Positions 12,235 through 23,488 of a stretch of 64,000 nucleotides of DNA are shown piece after piece. The DNA comes from Poa pratensis (taxonomy: Eukaryota > Streptophyta > Magnoliopsida > Poales > Poaceae). Numbering within the stretch: position 1 is the first letter of the stretch; each line of letters begins with the position of its first letter. The notes below the pieces were generated by a model. It ran no database searches and had not been told where the DNA came from. It saw only the letters and a program-made list of their open reading frames with translations. The position numbers and the translations under genes were made by a program. The stretch spans positions 53,419,626 to 53,483,625 of the forward strand of contig CAMZMU010000059.1 in NCBI GenBank assembly GCA_947311845.1, given 5' to 3'.

Positions 12235-12590
12235 GTGTTTGGATACTTGAGTATCTCAACAAGAATCAGAATAACCAATCAAAAAGAAAATCAAACCAGT
12301 CCAGAACCTACCTATACAAGCCTAGCATGTCCAACATCCAGCCCATGGCCAGCCGGAGCAACCAGAGGTGATAAGCTTGGAAGACATGCAGGATGCCATG
12401 TCGTCATCGCGGCCGATGAGCCCTTGCGACCTCTATCACCAGGTCACGCCGCAGTTCCAGTCATGCCAGAGAATCCAAGTGAAATGGGGTGGACTGGCCA
12501 CCTGTGTACAAAGAAGATGCACAGGGATCCCTTCAGCCCTTCTTCAACAATCTGGTCGAATATTACGCTTGATAAGGACCTGAAAGAAAT
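12235..12590 (-). repeat. Module A, copy 2
   Basis: Similar to 10215-10650: the phrase GAGTATCTCAACAAGAATC, the CAAACCAGTCCAGAACCTACC segment and, on the minus strand, CTTTCAGGTCCTTATCA at the same relative place. Indels separate the two copies. Confidence 0.5.
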
Positions 12591-13139
12591 ACACATAGTA
12601 TCAGTGCATAATTCGATTAAATGACCAGAAAAAGGATTCGTAACACATATTGGAAGCTGAACAGAAGCAGTTTCATCTGTCACAACGAAAACTAATGTAC
12701 TAATCATTTCATAGTGAAAAAGGCAATAAACAATGGAACCTTTTGCATCTGCATACCGACATCAACACCTAAACAGGCTCCAAGCAGGACAACCCAAGCA
12801 CATGTACTGGAATTTGTATCTCAAACAACACATCAACACCTAAACAGGCTCCAAGCAAATATATATCTCCCGGCATCAATTCCATGAACATAATCATATT
12901 AGGAGTCAAACTCTTATTACATCACAATCAGATTAGGAGTCAGGCTACAAGAAAAGGAGACACAAGGAGCTGGAGCTAGCTTATTTTGTTTCTTCCTTCT
13001 TATGACTCAACTCTTGCTGATATGCATCCTTAAACTCCATCGTACCAGACAACTACACAAGCTACTACACTACTTGTTGACATAGTTATTTGTATCCAGA
13101 ACGGTTAGTTCTCACCTTGTCTTATCCTGGTTTCCAAGG

Positions 13140-13480
13140 TCAGCAGCAGCAGCAGATCCGGGTAGACACGGGCAGGTCACGAGATCTTCCTCCGTGCCTC
13201 CATGCCCCCATTCCCGCGCCCGTCGTCCCCTCCTAAGAGGAAAGGTGTGCTCCTTGCAGCGCGTGACAGACGACAGTCCTCCATGGCTCACGTCGCCGCC
13301 CTTGCGTCCTTATGGATGGCATCCCCACACCAGCCTGCAACACCCTCCCAACAACCACGGTTGTGCGCTGTAAGTGGTCAGCCCCTCGCCATCTTCCCGT
13401 ATGACTGCATCCATACAAAGTGACAATCCGAATTAAGAACATATTAAGCAGTTCATACAAACATGGCTGGTTGTGAACAT
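13140..13480 (-). repeat. Module B, copy 2
   Basis: Similar to 11640-11935, including CAACACCCTCCCAACAACCACGG on the plus strand and the downstream phrase AATTAAGAACATATTAA. It closes the second half of the A-B duplication. Confidence 0.5.
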
Positions 13481-14279
13481 GAAAACAATTCAAATATTTT
13501 GACAGTTGAGAACTTAAAGTTGTCAGCTTTTAACATGCATACAAAGCATAATTGGCTCATTGCAGTGAGATTATGACTACAAGCTAAATAGGATCAGTTT
13601 GAACTAGAATAAAACAATGTCGAGAGGAAAGTATCAATAAACAGAGACCTTTTGTAGCACTTCAAAATCCTAAATGGGATGTGCTGCTCAAATTACAGAA
13701 TATATAACTGAGAATTATATGTTGAAATCTTTTCAAGCATGATCAAAAGTTTTATCACATATATACTTAGGAGTTAGGAGGCAGGCTACATATAAATGTG
13801 ACATAACATTTCAAGCATGGTTAAATCGATCAGAATGGAGCAAATCAGACAACAAACACTTCCAAGTAAAGGCTGCGTACTAAAGACTCAAAGTGGTCAG
13901 ACCCTTCCTCGGACCCTGCGCAAGCGGGAGCTACTGCCCTTTAGTCGCAAGTAGCATACTCCAAATTTGGATTAACACGTTCACTATTGCGCAACACGAA
14001 CACAGGAGCATTGATTTGACAAAAAAGGAAAGTACCAGATAAGAGAATATTACTAGCAGTAGCAAATTCTGAACATCACCAGCAGCATAGCGATATAACA
14101 AAGAAGCACTTAGAGCACAACAATGAAATAAAACCCCTCCTAATCACAAATATCACATAGAGCCAAAGCCTAGAAATTATACCATCACTACCAATTAGCA
14201 TATCATTGGATCGATGGCCCGGCACAAAATAACCAAGATCAAGCACGTAGAGGATATACGGGAAGAAGCAGAAAATCAC

Positions 14280-14436
14280 CTAAACAATGGAGACGAAAGA
14301 AGAAGCCACCGCTGACATGGTTGTGCCATGGTGAAATCGCCAACATCGCACAAGCAGGAAATTGTCGAAGCCGAGGGCCTTCAGCTTGCTCTGAGAGGCA
14401 GCGGCAAGTGAGACGACATGGACCTTGGCGGGCTCC
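14280..14436 (-). pseudogene. Exon-like segment with 51 open codons
   Basis: On the minus strand GTTTCAG precedes an open frame beginning EPAKVHVVSLAAASQ and ending at a TAG (14280-14282). The codon use and the acceptor look like a terminal exon, but I do not recognise the protein. The upstream exon-like segment at 14558-14744 has stops in all three frames, so the two cannot be joined into one coding sequence as read here. It may be a pseudogene, a non-coding transcript or a frame broken by sequence error. Confidence 0.3.
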
Positions 14437-14557
14437 CTGAAACCATCATATACAAACATATATGAGTTACAAATTCCAGCTCAAGCAAGTTATTTAGGTA
14501 AAGCATAGGCAGACAAATCCAACTGAAGAAGAACAGATTGAGGAGTGGAGGACATAC

Positions 14558-14744
14558 ATTAGATGTAGTTCGTTGAAGCCGGTTTGGTGCATGAGTGTTT
14601 CAGCCCAGATGGGACTCTTCTTCAGCATGCAGAGATGTGGCAGAGGCTGGCACTAGCGAGGGCACAGTGAGACCAGCTCGTACCGCATAGGCGCCATCGC
14701 AGCGAAGAAGAACACCATGTCCGTGGCGCAGACTAGCCGGAATC
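14558..14744 (-). pseudogene. Exon-like segment, stops in all frames
   Basis: On the minus strand ATGTTTCAG at the 5' side and a donor-like AATGTATGT at 14558 bound a GC-richer segment. One frame reads FRLVCATDMVFFFAAMAP with coding-like composition but meets TAG after 28 codons. No family is recognised. Confidence 0.25.
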
Positions 14745-15713
14745 CTGAAACATAAGTAATTGTTGAGTACCGAATTGTGTACCCAAAACAAGAACATCAG
14801 TTTTGTTCCATCAAAAGGGGCAGAAACTTGGCGGACCCCAAGTGACATAACATACAGTGGCAAGAGGGTGAACTTCATACTGTAACTTATACCTTCAAAA
14901 AATGTATATTGATGTTGTGCATCTAGGAGATGAGCTACCGACGTGTTATTATCTCGGTGAACAAACGAACAGCTCACAACTTTTATTTGTTATTTTCTTT
15001 TCAAGAGCGCACATAAGGGATCTTATTGCTGCCGTGGAAGCACATACTGAATCCATCAGCTACCAGGGAAGCTTGCTAGTCATCAGTAATGCTCATGTGA
15101 CAGCAACATGCCATTGCTCGCGTCCATTAGCTAATAGTGGCAAGGAACATTTCATTTGGGAACCAACAACCAAGATTACAGACCACCCATTACATGTACA
15201 CAACAGACCAGAAGCACCGCATCTAAATGTGCACAATAAAGGCCACCATAAAAGTAATGAACACTAGGTCGCACAGAATTTCCAAGTCAACATCGCGGTA
15301 TCTTTGCAGGTTTGCTCCAACAAGAACTTAATGAAGTGATCTTGGAAACGTTCACAGATATTCCCGTCAAGTAATTACAACCAACTACTGGTTCAAGCCC
15401 CATAAAGAATACTAACATAGGTGTCCAAAGCAAGAAAGTTTCAGCAAATATTTTGAACAGCTTTTACACTAGCCATCAGGACAGGAAAATTTAAGAGTTC
15501 AGCTTTATGGTACTCACGGTAAGGCAATCAGCATATAGCCAATCTAACATATATATGTGGACCCATCAACATTCGACATATACTGACCAAATCAAGAACA
15601 CAATTTATAGAATAACTGATCAAAATACAGATCCAGCACATGTAGAGTTACTAGCGAGAAACGGACGGGTTCAAAACCAAGACAGAACAAGGGGCGCACC
15701 CAAAACATCATAC

Positions 15714-15955
15714 CTCCTCATCCAAAGCATCGAACCGAGCCAAGAGGATATACTGCGTGTCATCAGCGATACCGCATCGCTTCAGGGCCAAAGTGTTATC
15801 AGCGATACGTGCTGAGAAGTAGAGCAGCTACTACTCACGGGGATCTTGGAGTGTGAGTAGAGAGCTCCACCAGCATCTGCCGCCAATGTTCCCTGGCAAC
15901 CTCCTTTACCCGCGATGCCCTCACGCAAGGCTCTTCTATCTGCTCCTGCTAGGAT
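15714..15955 (-). pseudogene. Exon-like coding-composition segments on the minus strand
   Basis: Two neighbouring open stretches on the minus strand have coding-like composition. One at about 15833-15955 reads EEPCVRASRVKEVAREHW; one at 15714-15812 reads ARIADNTLALKRCGIADD and ends at a donor-like GAGGAG|GTATGA. They lie in different frames only about 25 bp apart, too little for an intron, so at least one frame change separates them. I do not recognise the protein. Confidence 0.3.
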
Positions 15956-16829
15956 TTAGACAATAAAAGTTCTTCAGTCCCGAGAATTTTAGACACAGAT
16001 GGTAGTTGCAAGTGATAGTAATCCTCCAGGCAGCCAAAAAACTTGAAACAGGATTGTCATACGCTCAGTTGAGTTAACGGGTAAAATAAATTATATTGTG
16101 ACAATGGACAGTAAGATTTCACACGTTCCAGTTTCAGTTTAAAGTTAAAATCCAGTTCTCTAAATATTCTTTACTAGTACGTGCTCACAACTTCAACACA
16201 TAAACACAATACAAGTAACACCAGCAAATCAGTCAACTCGATCAGATGGTTATTTAACGACAAGATCAAAATGTGCAAACCAAATATCGCATAAACCTAT
16301 CCTGTAAATAGACGACACTACTACCTTGACAAAGATTATCAAAAATTCACCACCAGCATATTTACACACACAAAAGCGACTGCAACCCCCAGATCATGCC
16401 AAGAGCTATAAATAAATCCATATAAACTATAATACTAAATATGGACTGAAATGAACCAGGAAACTGTCTAAAGGCTGTTTGCAGGTTCCTACAATGGCAA
16501 CATAATTCAAAAAAAAAGTTTATGGGCTCAACGCTGGAGTAGTACTGCCGGAGACAGTGAAAACAGCCGTCACAGTACTAATTAAAGATGTTGAATCCAC
16601 AGGAGGATGCTCAGGTTGCATCTACTGATCCAAACAAAACACTTGTGGCTGCTGTAGTACTGCTGTTGTAGTACTACTCCATCAGGATAAGATGCATTAG
16701 ATGCTTTATAAAAAAAGAATTGGAACACATAAAAAACACATGAATTGAGGGGTTTATAGCAGGGCCTCTCAGCTCTTGGTCCGAACAGCGGAGAGGCTCG
16801 AGCAGGAGGGCAGATGGCGGCGGTCGCCA

Positions 16830-16900
16830 CCCACCGGCAAGCTGCGCAGCTCGACCCGCTCAAGCTCTTCATCCCCCACAAGAAATCACCCCCGTCCAGC
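16830..16900 (-). other. Candidate minus-strand exon
   Basis: On the minus strand TTGTTGCAACAG is followed by a GC-rich open stretch (LDGGDFLWGMKSLSG) in otherwise AT-rich DNA and by a GTGGCG that could be a donor. Nothing more supports it. Confidence 0.2.
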
Positions 16901-17465
16901 TGTTGCAACAAGAGGAGTCAAAACCATATGTGTTGAGAAAGAAAGAAAGAAAGATCGGGCTCGATGGTGATCATTCGACAGTGTTAAGGTGGAAAATAAA
17001 AATTATAATACAAGGAATCATATGTGTTTTCTCCATAAGAATGTGACCGTAATATAAAACAAAAAGGCACAAGTTGGGTAACAACAGATGATTAACTGAA
17101 TCTCGCTAACACCACAAGAAACAAGATTAGTTCAAAACTGTAAGCAACAAACATGTTAATAATCACATAATTATCCCAACTAACTTTTCTAGATAATGAG
17201 ATGAATGACTATAACAAAGTAGGTTAAAAAAAATGACTATAACACAGAACAAGGTCATTTGATTCATTTCCTCTGAGCACAAACAAGAATAGCAGATGCA
17301 GTCAAATTTCCTTTTCCATAACGTGTTGGCACTTGATATAACTAGGTAAGGTATATTACACACACACACGGTGCACGAGCGGTTGATGAATCTGTATTGC
17401 ATCACACTAATGTAGACTGTACATGCATATAGCACTCACAGAAACAGGGGAGAAAAAATACACAC

Positions 17466-17668
17466 CAGATGCTGTGAATCCTATTCCTCGTCGCAGGCCA
17501 ATCAGCATCCTTGTCGTGGCAGCGGAGCAAACAGCTCCTGGTCCTTCTCCCCCGGCCTTTTCGCCGGCAGCAGGAGGCCGGTTAGGTGAGGAGGCCAGCG
17601 CTGCTCCATGGCGGAGCTCGATTTACTGTAGCCAACCGAATCCCAACTAGAAAAAATGAGCAAGGTTA
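17466..17668 (-). repeat. Module M, copy 1 (exon-like, minus strand)
   Basis: The segment recurs at 18248-18448 and, shortened, at 18978-19040. On the minus strand all three begin with a pyrimidine run and an AG (TTTTTCTAG or TTTTTCCAG) followed by TTGG[GT]ATTC, the layout of a conserved splice acceptor. Copies 1 and 2 share the open phrase SKSSSAMEQR and KRPGEKDQEL. They differ by small indels. A MITE sits just to the right of copy 1. Confidence 0.55.
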
Positions 17669-17829
17669 GAGCATCTCCAACCACACCCCTCAAACTGTCC
17701 CCAAACCGGTTTATTATGGTTTATTTGCGTCCGGGCGCGTCCGGGCATGTCCGCCCTGTCCGGCACACACCAAACTCAATCCTGTCTTTTATATGGGGAT
17801 GAATTTGAGGACCATGACTGGAGATGCTC
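17669..17829. mobile_element. 161-bp MITE with GAGCATCTCCA inverted ends
   Basis: The ends GAGCATCTCCA and TGGAGATGCTC are perfect inverted repeats, bounded by TTA on the left and TAA on the right. This fits PIF/Harbinger-type MITEs with a three-base TWA target. The related module at 18441-18455 has the uninterrupted sequence GCAAGGTTATGTATCC, which acts as an empty site and confirms both borders to within two bases. Confidence 0.85.
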
Positions 17830-18247
17830 TAATGTATCCTTCTGGTAAGTGACACATACCAATTATTTATCTAGCTAGGAGCAGATAATCAAGAAAAAAA
17901 AGAGCGGGTGCATGCATGATCCATTTGCTGGTTGGACATCACATGAAAAAGCAACCAGAAAAGAGCATCTCCAAACGTTCAAAAATAGGCCAGAAATGTG
18001 CAGAAGCAAATACTACATAATCTTAGATGAAAACTGAATTCACACGTACACTATATATGTAATAGCAGATCGATCGTCCGTAACTTTTCCAGCGACCCAA
18101 CAGCAACAACAGTCAAAAACCATCCAAACATTCAGAAATGAAACGAGCAGCTAGCTTCAACGCTTCATACACAGAAAAGCATGTCCAAACATTTAGAAAT
18201 GAAACTAGTAGCTGGCCTCAACGATTCGTATGCAAACACAAGATGAG

Positions 18248-18600
18248 TTGATGCTGTGGATACTCGTTGTGGGAGGCGGGCAATCAACAGCCTTGTCATG
18301 GAGGCGGAGCAAAAGCTCCTGGTCCTTCTCCCCTGGCCTTTTCTCCGGCAGCGGCAGGTTGGGCAGGTGAGGAGGCCGGCGCTGCTCCATGGCGGAGCTC
18401 GATTTGCTGCAGCCGACCGAATACCAACTAGAAAAAATGAGCAAGGTTATGTATCCTTGTGGTAAGCGACACATACTATTTTTATCTAGGTAGGAGCAGA
18501 TAATCGAGAAAGAAAAAAGCAGATACATGCATGATTCATTTGCTGGTTGGACATCACATGAAAATAGCATGTCCAAACGTTCAAAACAATGCCAGGCAGT
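18248..18600 (-). repeat. Module M, copy 2
   Basis: Closely similar to 17466-17668 and its flank 17830-17990, but without the MITE. Around it are further short repeats: GAAA[TC]GAAAC..AGCTAGC near 18136, 18198 and 18740, and ACAGAAAAGCATGTCC near 18172 and 18812. The whole 17.4-19.2 kb interval is built from such duplicated pieces. Confidence 0.6.
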
Positions 18601-18977
18601 GGACATCACATGAACCCTTCTATGCCAGGACTACATAATCTTAGATGAAAATGAAACTGAATTCACACGCACACTACATATCTAATAGCAGATCAATCGT
18701 CCATAGCTTTTCCAGCGACCGAACAGCAACAACATTCAGAAACGAAACAAGCAACTAGCTTTAACGATTCGTACACAGAAAAGCACAGCTAGCCTCAACA
18801 ATTCTTATGCAGAAAAGCATGTCCGATGCATTCAAAAAAAATGTATGTACAAGGGCGTGGACATCACATGCACCCTTGTATGCCGGAAACTAGCATCAGA
18901 AGCGGATACTCCATTATGTATTTAAAAATCAAAGCCAATTTTCTGACATGAAAACACTAGAGTACATTTTCAAATCA

Positions 18978-19160
18978 CACTACTCCATGGCCTAGCTCGA
19001 TTAGCTGCAGCCGATGGAATCCCAACTGGAAAAACTGAGCAAAGGTTATTAGTATTGAACGCTGCTACAGCAAGATTATATATCCTTGTGGTGGTAGCTA
19101 GGCAAATTTTTCCCTGTACACATACCCATTATTTACTTATCTAGCTAGGAGCAGATCATC
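18978..19160 (-). repeat. Module M, copy 3 (partial)
   Basis: It keeps the acceptor-like border and GGCTGCAGCTAATCGAGC on the minus strand and the downstream phrase ATATCCTTGTGG, but lacks the Pro/Arg-rich open part of copies 1 and 2. Between GGTTA and TATCC, where copy 1 carries a MITE and copy 2 nothing, it has about 30 extra bases. Confidence 0.5.
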
Positions 19161-19445
19161 ATCAGGGGACAAAAGCAGGTACATGATTCATTTGGTTGTT
19201 GGCGTTTCCAGCTGAGTGCTGCTAACTAGCTAGGGAAAATCAAGATTAGAAGGTGTAATAACCAAATCCAAGAGGTAGGTAGCTAGCATGATGGTTGTGG
19301 AAAACCGAAGATATAGAGAGTAACCAAAGCAGCGAGGTTCCAGTAGGCTGAAACGCACAACAGATCTGGAGTGTCCGCTCCTCTCCCTCCAGCAAATTAA
19401 AGACACGATTTTTGACTGAAATGGTCTGGGATTCAGATCGATACC

Positions 19446-19754
19446 TTCAGAGCATGCATGCAGAGTGTGCAGACGGCGGTGCCGGTGGCCGGGATGCGTC
19501 GTCGCCGGCGCTAGGGTTGGCGGATAGAAGCCGCCCTTCGTCTTGGTCGACGGTAGGATTCGCGGTGATGCGAGTCGTCGAAGAGGGATTCGACCTGAGC
19601 GAGAAGCCCGGCGCCCTCCGTGGCCAGAGAGAGAGGAAGGAGGAGGTGAGGCGGCGAGGGGCGAGGATGGGGATCCAACTGCGTTTGGTGTGCCCGAGAG
19701 AGACGAATGAATGGGCGGCGCTGCTGTGCGTTTGGTGTGCCCGAGGTGGTACAC
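19446..19754 (-). CDS. Possible first exon of an unidentified minus-strand gene
   Basis: An ATG at 19754 opens MYHLGHTKRTAAPPIH, rich in Ser, Pro, Arg and low in acids, and stays open to a good donor at GAAG|GTATCG (19445). An overlapping frame from 19836 is also open but stops inside the donor, so the frame from 19754 is preferred. Composition resembles an organelle-targeting leader, which is only a guess. Downstream on this strand come the M modules with acceptor-like borders, so this could be exon 1 of a transcript that includes them. CGTTTGGTGTGCCCGAG occurs twice inside. No homologous family is recognised. Confidence 0.3.
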
Positions 19755-19919
19755 AGCCAGCGTTGGATCCCAGCGGACGATCTAGATGGTATTTTGATGC
19801 GGCGATCCGCGTGGACGCCCGTTCTGACCATCTCATTGGCCCACGGATTTATATTTACTTGACACAATTTTCCTACGTGCAAGCAAGCGCTTTGGCGCCC
19901 AAATGCAAAAGCTGAAACT

Positions 19920-21420
19920 TTGATCGACTCCATGCATGTGTGTACGTGCACTGGTTGCATTCCACCTGATTCTAGTTCTAGTTCTAGCTACCTAGTTTCA
20001 TCGACAAAATCTCACGTACAAAGTACGTAGTATTCCTTTCTCCGTCCCTCTTACATGATCTCAAGTATGACCACACTCTCTTTTTCTCCAAAGCTATACC
20101 TTCAGAACATCCAACTAATCTTGGCGGTGAGGGCTTCGCTCGCCGGCCGGGTCCGATGGATAGAGGCATTACCACGTCGGTGGCGGCGGAGTCGACATTA
20201 ATTATCGTTGTAGCGGAATTCCATGATGAAGGGCGACATACGCGAGGTCCATACAAAGGGTCGCCACGCCGATCGATAATTTGGTTGTCGAGACTCTGTC
20301 ACTGTCAAGACTGATGCCCCTCTCTCGTCGACACTATGACAACAATTAATCGACCGAGATCCTCAAGGAGGAAATACCGACACCCCAGAGTGTGAGTGCA
20401 TGGGTAAAAAGATCCACGCCGACAACCAAAGGAGATAAGTAGGGGCTTAGTGAAAGGAGGCTTACTAGAAGGTGGCCGCTAGGGGTGTGATTTCCTTGCT
20501 CCAGCCGCGACGTCCGGCAAGTTGAGATGGAACAACATCGTCATGCACCATCAACAATTAACTCGATGAAGCCTATTATAACTCTTGGAACCGAGGTGGC
20601 CGCCCATGGCATCACCAACAAACATCCCACCGAGATGGGCTCGCACTCAGAGGAGCCTAACATGAGCTGACGGAACCTGCGGCGTCCACATGCACCAATT
20701 CCACAATTTTGGTCTCAATGGATGGACGAATCGGCCGCCGCGCCTTTGTCGGACTCATACATAACTACCCAGAGTCTCATGCTCCTTTTTCTATTAAGTC
20801 TATATTTTTCGGTTCACCGACAAAAAGGCGAGAATTAGGCCGCTTTTTCTGGGTCACCCGAGACTAGGCTAGAGTTATAATCGTTTTCCCGGTTCCCCCC
20901 ACGAATTGCAGTTTTGGCAATATGAGGCATGTTTCGGTCTGCCTTTTACTTCCGAATGAAAAGAAACACGATCCATAGGCTCCGCATGGTGCCATGCATG
21001 GTAGTTGTCACCGGCACGCCTCCGAGGCCTCCCGGTGTTGACCTTACACTCTTGGATCGGTCAGCTAAGGTGTGTTTTGTCGCCTTGGCCTCCGGCAGCA
21101 ACACCTTCTTCATGGAATAACGAGTATAGCTAATTTGATGTTAAATAAATATGTTACACAATAGACACATGTGGTTTACTTGCCTATTATTTCATGTGTA
21201 TTACGTAGATAGAGATTTCATGCATGGAAAAGTTGTACTTGGAAATTAGATAATGTCTATTTAGATACCTCCTTTGGCGAGTCTTCATGCAAAATGTTGT
21301 GTTTTAGCCAAAGAAAAAAGGGCGGGAAAAGGAAAAGAGATACCAAGTAACAAATTGTTGTGATATTAGAATCGGGCGAAACCCCAGAATGGTGTGCTAT
21401 AACAGACGAGAACGGGCGGG
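19920..21420. other. No gene recognised
   Basis: The DNA is of mixed composition with GC-rich and AT-rich patches. Scattered open frames (for example minus 19984-20256) have no domain and no convincing splice sites. I see no transposon ends here. Confidence 0.4.
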
Positions 21421-21434
21421 GAAATTGAAATACA

Positions 21435-21960
21435 ACGCATGCATGCATGCATGCACCAATTCCGCTATCCTCAGGCTCGATGGATTGACAAGTGAATTTG
21501 TCAAACTCCTCAGGCCCGCTTGAAGGAGTTTTCTATTGAAACCATTACGTACATGCATGCATGGTTGGGCTAATTAACTTGATGCATCGATCAAGATAAA
21601 GCAGGATGGCTTTTTGATACACGTACGTGCGCGCGCACCTTCCGTACGTAATCGCGCGAGGTAGCCACGTTCCAGCGAATCGGATCGATCAAAACCACGC
21701 CACGCGTACGGTACAGTACGACGTTTGGAGAGAGAAAAAAAAGGGTGGGCGTACGAGTACGATCGAGCAGGAGCGAGCGAATCGATCAAGCCGGAGATCA
21801 TGCGTACGTACGTGACCACGCTGCGTACGTACGTGTAGCAACTTGCAGGTGTATTGACGTCCGTACGTGGTAATCGAGGCCACCGTCCGTTCGAGGCCCG
21901 CCCGCGCGTATGTATCGATCGTTTCTGCCAGCGCGTATATATCCAGAGTCGTCTCCGGCA
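21435..21960. promoter_or_regulatory. Dense RY (CATGCATG) and ACGT-core cluster
   Basis: A run of CATGCATG lies at 21438-21456 with another at 21550-21565. Between 21620 and 21870 at least seven CGTACG motifs occur, several as CGTACGTG, which contains the ACGTG core bound by bZIP factors. GTATATAT at about 21935 could be a TATA box. In cereals RY and ACGTG elements together mark seed and ABA-responsive promoters (established for B3 and bZIP factors). No gene start could be tied to it. Confidence 0.4.
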
Positions 21961-21967
21961 ACAACCA

Positions 21968-21997
21968 ACAAGCATGCGGTGGCAGTGCTGCTTCACT
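21968..21997 (+). repeat. 30-bp direct repeat, left copy
   Basis: The sequence from ACAAGCATGCGG to CTGCTTCACT is identical to 23021-23050, and similarity continues about 15 bases further with a few mismatches (GGGCCTG). The two copies enclose 1,023 bp. Confidence 0.9.
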
Positions 21998-22209
21998 CTT
22001 AGGGCCTGCTAGTAAATCTGAGAATAGGTTTTATTTAACCGGCCCTATTGGTTTGGTTTTGCATATGGGCTTCTTTGGTTTAGGTGCTAATGAGCTGACT
22101 ATGTAAACAGTTCGGTTTTAGTTCAGTTCCGTGGAGAAATAAGTTTGGTGTGTCAGTTATGGGTTCAACCCGTTCCAGTTCAACAGGTCTAAACCCGTGG
22201 TTCCTAGAC

Positions 22210-22660
22210 CGGTTCTGGAAAATGGTTTAGGTCGGACAGGTCCTCGGCTCCTCGCTCGACTGCTCCTCTCTTCCTGTTCCTCCTCCGCCGCCGCTCAGGC
22301 GGCTCGCCGTCCCCGCCGCATCCCCTACCGGATCGCCGTCCTTGCCACCCCTGCCGGCTCGCCGTCTCCGCCGCATCCCCCTCCTCTCTTCCCTGTTCCC
22401 TCTCCGTCCAACAAATCTGCAGTAGTTATGCCAGCCGTGGGAGCAGCTGAAGGATTGGCCAATTAAAAGCGTCACTCGTGGGAGCAGGTGAAGGATTGGC
22501 CGCCCCTGCCGCTCGCCGTCCTCGCGGCCCCTGCCGACTCGCCGTCCTCGCCCCTCCGTCCAAGAAATCTGCAATAGTCCTGGCTTCAGTCGACGTCCCC
22601 GTGGGAGCAGCTGAAGGATAAGCCGTCCTCGCCAGGAGCTACATCTTACCGTAAGCTTTT
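22210..22660 (+). other. GC-rich leader-like segment with internal repeats
   Basis: Several copies of CTCGCCGTC and three copies of a GTGGGAGCAG[CG]TGAAGGAT phrase (about 22438, 22481 and 22601) occur in pyrimidine-rich, GC-rich DNA, ending at a donor-like ACC|GTAAGC near 22650 that is followed by T-rich intron-like DNA. This looks like the 5' exon of a plant gene or of a gene fragment carried by a transposon. No protein is recognised. Confidence 0.3.
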
Positions 22661-23020
22661 TACCTTGTTTTGTTGTCGCCTATGTTTAAGTGCATGTTGT
22701 GCAAGTCCAAGAGCTTAGTTAGCTTCATCGTATTGATCCCAATGCAGTACTGGTCGATGTGTAGAAATTAGCTTTGATTTTGTAAATATTCAGTGAGGAA
22801 TTGTAGTCCATTCTTGACAAGTTCCTGCAACTGCAATATTTTGACATGCTTGCTGTACCTGATTATTTGCGCACTGATTAATCAAGTGCTCAACTGATTA
22901 TAGTAGGAGGTCTAGAGATGTGCACTGATTAAGGGTCTCATATGTGCTTCTTACATCTGGAATTAGACGCTAGCTTCAGTTCTGGAGTACTAGTGTTTTT
23001 CATGCTTGTTTACACAGAAA

Positions 23021-23050
23021 ACAAGCATGCGGTGGCAGTGCTGCTTCACT
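23021..23050 (+). repeat. 30-bp direct repeat, right copy
   Basis: Identical to 21968-21997. Such a long identical pair is not a usual transposon target duplication; it suggests segmental duplication or repair-mediated insertion of the intervening kilobase. Confidence 0.9.
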
Positions 23051-23422
23051 ATTCGGGCCTGGTAGGCGCTGAACAAACAGGCGACTCGGTTGGGATTTGG
23101 CGTCAGCGCTGCTCGATTGACCGAGCAGAGCACCACCAGCGTGCAGTGACGTGACCGCCGGTGGACGCCGGGAGGGATTTTTTTTTCAAGAAGCGGGAAG
23201 GATTCATCAACGACTTAGTGGCTGACATGTGGGTCCGTTCGCCAACTGGCCCGTTAAAGGCTTTTGTAACGCCATTAATGTCGCCATATCTTATGATCTG
23301 GCTAAAATCTTGTAATATATTGAGAAAAATCTTGTAATAATTCGAGAAAATCTAAAATACAAGCTAGGCCATATACACAGCCTATTCTACGACCTGACCG
23401 CCCAATTCAAAAGGAGAAAAAA

Positions 23423-23430
23423 ATATATAA
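23423..23430 (+). promoter_or_regulatory. TATA box of the defensin-like gene
   Basis: ATATATAA lies 59 bp before the ATG at 23489, which leaves room for a short leader. No other TATA-like motif is as close. Confidence 0.65.
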
Positions 23431-23488
23431 ACAAGACCACGAACAGGGAGAAGATAGTCTTGAGTTTATTCACCCGGCCTACATACTT

